Origin: Breviolum minutum Mf 1.05b.01
Lineage: Eukaryota; Sar; Dinophyceae; Suessiales; Symbiodiniaceae
NCBI GenBank assembly: GCA_000507305.1
Contig: DF239943.1
Location: forward strand, 69,706-133,705
DNA length: 64,000 bases
Direction: 5' to 3'
The notes below the pieces were generated by a model. The model was given only the letters and a program-made list of their open reading frames with translations, did no database searches and was not told where the DNA came from. This document shows positions 60,374-64,000 of the stretch, in pieces (the first letter of the stretch is position 1; each line of letters begins with the position of its first letter). A program made the position numbers and the translations under genes.

Positions 60374-60830
60374 CTGGAAGAAACAAAAGATGGGGAGTGA
60401 GGTGTGTAAAAAATTGGAAGGGAAGCAAAAGACATGGTCACACATTTTTGCACAAGGTAAGTAGTCCCGGGTAGGTGTTTGAACGAACTTGTTTAAGTGC
60501 AGGGGAAGAGGAAACACTGGCGAAAATTCCAATTTGTTCCATCTATTCTTGTGTCCATAGATACATATAATTGATCCTGCTGCTGAATTTTGTCTCTCTA
60601 AACAGTTTCTTTTAGATATTTGTCACCACACAAACGACACAAAAAGGTGGAATTCTTTGAGTTTTTGTGTTTTTGTTGATATCTACGGTATCCAAACCTT
60701 CATAAACTCTTTGTACTATCACGTTTTCAAAAGTCGCATTTGAACATGAGGGAGGAAAACAGTCACTTGTAGCCAGGAGAATAAACGCTGGCGCGAGCGA
60801 GGGAAGGAACATTTAGAAGAGGCAGACGTG

Positions 60831-60895
60831 ATGGCGGTTGGGCTTTCCAAACAGGAGTGGCATCAGCACCAAGCGCAACAATCACCACCACCACC

Positions 60896-60935
<40 letters not shown>

Positions 60936-61001
60936 GGGCACAGTAAGACGACCGACTTAGTGGAGAGTTTTTGCAGATGCGAGCTATTTTTGGAAACGTG
61001 A
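60831..61001 (+). CDS. Candidate first exon with poly-Gln tract
   Basis: ATG in a GTGATGGCG context, then MAVGLSKQEWHQHQAQQS, four Pro and 13 Gln (CAA codons, 60897-60935), then GHSKTTDLVESFCRCE and TGA 60999-61001. A CAG near 60973 or TTAG|TGG could be splice points. The CAA repeat is itself a microsatellite, so the call depends on the non-repeat parts, which look protein-like. Confidence 0.4.
60896..60935. repeat. (CAA)n microsatellite
   Basis: Thirteen CAA units, preceded by four CCA units. Confidence 0.95.
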
Positions 61002-61061
61002 TTCTTGATCCTCATCTTTCTCCCTGGGTGAAACGTTGCGGGATTGACTTGTGCCCTGCAG

Positions 61062-61130
61062 GGACCCGTGGATTATGGTGCTCCACCAGAAGTGGGTGAA
61101 GCGATCCGCAAGGCTTGCTCCAGGGTGATA
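61062..61130 (+). CDS. Candidate short exon, frame undecided
   Basis: Acceptor TGTGCCCTGCAG. Frames: GPVDYGAPPEVGEAIRKACS or DPWIMVLHQKWVKRSARLAP. GC-rich. It precedes a family A element by about 35 bases. Confidence 0.4.
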
Positions 61131-61163
61131 TTTCTTGAGATTTTTTAGTGCCATTTGCTTGAA

Positions 61164-61275
61164 TCACCCCTGAAAACTAGCATGGAACCTGAGATTTTCA
61201 CCTGTTAGAAAAGGAACAATCATCTTCCAAACCTCCATTTTCGGGTTCCATGTTCATAGTTAGTTTTCGGGGGAG
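61164..61275. mobile_element. Family A MITE
   Basis: CACCCCTGAAAACTAGCATGG at the left, GTTCATAGTTAGTTTTCGGGG at the right, inner GGAACCTGAGATTTT / GGGTTCCATG. Confidence 0.65.
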
Positions 61276-61433
61276 TATCTAAAAGGATTCTGGTCATGAA
61301 AAAGATCTCGCATGTCAAGCAGCATCGAGGTTGTAAAGAATTGAACCTGGATCTAAAAATGTCTAAACCTCACGGAATTTCAACTACATTGCCGATGAAT
61401 TTCAAGACCTTAGCATCTTTGTTCTGCCTCCAG

Positions 61434-61529
61434 GAAATTTTGCCAGAGAAAGCAAAGAAGGACGAGAAGGTTCCTCCAGTTGGGAACCGGTGGTTGGGAA
61501 CCGCGACGGGAAACCGCAGTAACGGATGA
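61434..61529 (+). CDS. Candidate terminal exon, basic
   Basis: Acceptor TGCCTCCAG, then EILPEKAKKDEKVPPVGNRW, LGTATGNRSNG and TGA at 61527-61529. Lys-rich then Gly/Asn-rich. 31 codons. It could close the gene with the exon at 61062. Confidence 0.5.
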   Translation, partial: EILPEKAKKDEKVPPVGNRWLGTATGNRSNG

Positions 61530-62482
61530 TGGATGTTGAAGCATTCAGTGAGGAAACGGAGGTGCATTAATATTGCTTGACGTAGGATAGGATATGTTTA
61601 CCATTTAGCATTTGTCAGCATGACTACTTCACGGATGGCTGATCACACCAAAGATCTTTGCACTGAATTTTCAGTTCTTGTCCCCGTATTTCTTTGTTGA
61701 TGGTGTCCCGTTTTTCCAGTTGCTGTTACAGCACGCCAGCAATGTGAACTGATGAGTCTCTTAAAGGTCTACATGGTGGATGCTTTAAGGACCTTGACAA
61801 GCAATTGCAGCTCAAGCCAAATATAAATGTAGATATACCATATAATAATAATACATGCCCACGCGTGTGTACACATGACATACTATGCCACTGAATACAG
61901 TGCGCATATATATATATATGTAATATCTAGAATCTATATATTAATATATACAGTAATATAGCTATATATAAAATATGACAATATGATTCAATAGTGAATA
62001 TACCAACATACATTTGTATGAATACATAGATAGAGTACATTAGACGCGTTTCCTTATGTTTGGGATTGTTGGGACAAACAATGACACCCGACCGAAGCCA
62101 AATGTTAATTTAGCACATAAGAATCTGCAGATGTATATTTCATATGATGCACATATGTAGGTACGAATCTATATCGTATCTACTTCTATTTGCATTTAAT
62201 GTATGTTTGTAAAACAAATGAATACGTGCTTGCTAGTAGATATACAAAAAAATGTGTGTTTACGTTTCGAGTTGATTATATCTTTGCCGCATCGACGCAA
62301 TCTCTCTGCCAGTTGGACTTTATGATGGCTCCGCCCACGGCGTCGGCAGCTCAGATAGCTGTGTGTGTGGTGTTTATGTGTTGGATATGTACACGATGTT
62401 GTTTATTTGTTGGATGTCTAATTTATTCTAATCTATCCATCTATCTATGTAATCGAATCTAATCTAATCTAATCTAATCTAA

Positions 62483-62514
<32 letters not shown>

Positions 62515-62850
62515 GCTATCTAATACATGTATATATATATACTCTCTATATTCCGTGCTCGATCTATTCCTTCTTGCTATTATCCCAATGTTTAAATACT
62601 AAAGGTGCACATGGATCCGTTCTCCAAAAAGATGTGGATAGGTCTTGGATGTCTTGGATGAGCTGCAAACAGATGAACCAAAATTAGCAGAGCCCCAGGA
62701 TCTCGTTTGCCACAGCAGCTAAGGATGTCTAGTTTTTACACTTGCAACAAGATCTGGACATGTCTTACAACCACAATTTGTTGGGAGGGCCAAATCCATC
62801 ATGAATCCCCAAAATCTATGATCCCAAAAATCTTGGGTGCTGAAAATCCC
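61530..62850. other. No gene; AT-rich with microsatellites
   Basis: TA-rich tracts near 61907-61990 and compound microsatellites near 62456-62513. No supported exon. Confidence 0.45.
62456..62513. repeat. Compound (AATCT)n-(GTCT)n microsatellite
   Basis: About six AATCT units passing directly into about seven GTCT units. Confidence 0.95.
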
Positions 62851-63054
62851 AGGTACACTCAGCGTTTGTTGGAGAAGAAGAAGACCGCGCCAGCGTCCTT
62901 CTTCGGAACGGAGGTTTCGGCCCAATACGAATGTCGCGTCAAGAATCACCGGATCCGCCGAGCTGGTGGAGTGGTTGGAAAATCGGTGAAGTGTTCCATG
63001 GGAACATGCAGCTTTGACACTTATCAGATCTTATCAGCATATGCCCATTTTTAG
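62851..63054 (+). CDS. Candidate exon, Lys/Arg and Cys containing
   Basis: Acceptor AAAATCCCAG, then RYTQRLLEKKKTAPASFFGT, EVSAQYECRVKNHRIRRAGG, VVGKSVKCSMGTCSFDTYQI to TAG 63052-63054. Four Cys in the second half. A donor at AAAATCG|GTGAAG (about 62986) is possible. The minus strand is open as well, but this reading is the more protein-like. No family. Confidence 0.5.
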   Translation, partial: RYTQRLLEKKKTAPASFFGTEVSAQYECRVKNHRIRRAGGVVGKSVKCSMGTCSFDTYQILSAYAHF

Positions 63055-63356
63055 ACTACAAGTTTTTGTGGAGAATTGGCCAAACACCATGATGCCTTGT
63101 AGTTTTGTTATGTTAATTGTATCATAGGATAACAGGAAAAGCGCCCAAAATGGCATTCGAGGGAAGGTAAAATACGATTGGATGCTTCGATAAATTCTTG
63201 CTAAGCACTTAGGATGGTTAAAACATGTTACAAGATATTAGATCACTGTAATTGCATGTAGTTGCTATGAATTACTGAGATGCTTACCGTATTAACCAGT
63301 CCATTACACAGATCTTTCGTTTTTTTTGCCTCGGATAATGAATTACTCCATTCCAG

Positions 63357-63462
63357 GCACAAGTTGCTGAAGGTATCTGAAGGTGATCATCCTTGCAAGA
63401 TATTAGAAGCACATTTCTCATTAAGAAGCTATGATGCCAACGTATATAGTCTACGACATTAA
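63357..63462 (+). CDS. Candidate exon, low confidence
   Basis: Acceptor CTCCATTCCAG, then HKLLKVSEGDHPCKILEAHF, SLRSYDANVYSLRH and TAA. Plausible but AT-rich and short. Confidence 0.35.
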
Positions 63463-63722
63463 GTACTCTGAGGACTTTGCATAGATATTTGACCCAAAAT
63501 TTCAAGAAGCAAAAATATCAATTTCTCTTTCACGTTTCTTCCCTTCAACGGTTTAAAGTATTTAAGATTTCTCTGAAAAATCCAACTGACAAAAAAGCTT
63601 AGCTCCTACATCAACAAAAACATCTTCAAAACAAATGAAAGGTTTGCAGCACCCTAACTCCAAGGAGTTTCAAAAAAAATAAACATCCCAACTTTTCAAA
63701 TCGCCCGGGGTCTTCGGTGCAG

Positions 63723-63818
63723 TCCGAACGAAAAGACGATGGAGCTGAAGCAGCTCCCGAAGCTGTGGCCAATGGGGAAGGCGGGAAAGAGCCAACCAAC
63801 ACGGGCAGTTTTGTCTAG
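63723..63818 (+). CDS. Candidate terminal exon, acidic tail
   Basis: Acceptor TCTTCGGTGCAG, then SERKDDGAEAAPEAVANGEG, GKEPTNTGSFV and TAG 63816-63818. GC-rich, Ala/Glu/Gly-rich, typical of a disordered C-terminal tail. 31 codons. A family A copy follows within about 10 bases. Confidence 0.5.
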   Translation, partial: SERKDDGAEAAPEAVANGEGGKEPTNTGSFV

Positions 63819-63824
63819 AAAACA

Positions 63825-63925
63825 TTCCGGTAATCTAACATAGCTGGCTGGAACATGGACCCGGATTGAAAATGTATTTCCTATTGAACATGGGGGCGTA
63901 TTCCATTGCAATGTTAGTTTATGGA
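63825..63925. mobile_element. Family A MITE
   Basis: TTCCGGTAATCTAACATAGC at the left, GCAATGTTAGTTTATGG at the right. It sits directly after a predicted stop codon, so it may be in a 3' untranslated region. Confidence 0.6.
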
Positions 63926-63940
63926 TGTTGCTTTTAGAGG

Positions 63941-63999
63941 CATCTTGGATGATGGCTTGGGACCCGCGAGTGCCCTATGGCATGAGATCATCCAAGATG
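63941..63999. repeat. Short palindromic element at the window edge
   Basis: CATCTTGGATGAT at the left and ATCATCCAAGATG at the right, 13-base perfect arms, 33-base spacer. Not related to the other families. Confidence 0.7.
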
Positions 64000-64000
64000 A

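Noticed and set aside
1..64000. CRISPR-like array
   Set aside because: The many palindromes are dispersed transposable elements of different families, not regularly spaced direct repeats, and the genome is eukaryotic.

Overview
The window looks like nuclear DNA of a dinoflagellate, probably Suessiales-like. This rests on three things: a Ty1/copia element whose gag and pol are of the dinoflagellate kind, very sparse genes cut into small exons (about 60-230 bp), and a dense carpet of short palindromic mobile elements. One of those element families behaves as an introner, a transposon that is itself an intron. The organism is inferred; no rRNA, tRNA, organelle gene or spliced-leader RNA was recognised. 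Nearly all protein-coding calls outside the retrotransposon are single-exon calls made by eye from reading frame, AG acceptor and GT donor, so linkage into genes is inference.

Layout. 1-6 kb is mostly mobile-element debris. 6-18.3 kb (+) carries a string of small exon candidates that may form one gene, the last ending in a stop at 18303. 18465-25782 is a nearly intact 7.3-kb Ty1/copia retrotransposon: identical-length 216-bp LTRs with one mismatch, a 5-bp target duplication, a primer-binding site, gag-protease, and pol (IN-RT-RNase H) separated from gag by one in-frame TAG. A second ORF is overprinted in another frame inside pol. The element sits inside the terminal repeat of a small TA-flanked element. 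26-33 kb (+) holds further exons, one with a possible dinoflagellate 'SHQW..HPDP' motif. 40.4-45.3 kb (+) holds exons with ankyrin-repeat character, several of them in phase 1. 45.9-49.6 kb carries exons of a minus-strand gene; its last two exons are joined exactly by removing a 98-bp introner. 50.1-51.3 kb (+) holds more ankyrin-like exons ending in a stop. 57.8-63.8 kb (+) holds more exons, including one resembling the C-terminal end of a phytanoyl-CoA dioxygenase-like protein and a poly-Gln exon.

Small repeat families named here: A (TA-flanked, ends CCCTCCCTGAAAC / GTTTCAGGGAGGG), B (ends TGGGTGTTTCC / GGAAACACCCA), C (introner, GTGGTGG...CCACCAACTAG), D (TGTTGATGG / CCATCAACA), E (CCCTAAGGATCC / GGATTCTTAGGG), F (GGTTATATAGG... 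/ AAGGATCC..CATTAACCA), H (CCTGGAACC / GGTTCCAGG). They nest in one another, which gives a relative history of activity. The most notable items are the introner with a testable splice outcome, the overprinted ORF in the copia element, and the integrase whose third catalytic position reads Ser instead of Glu.
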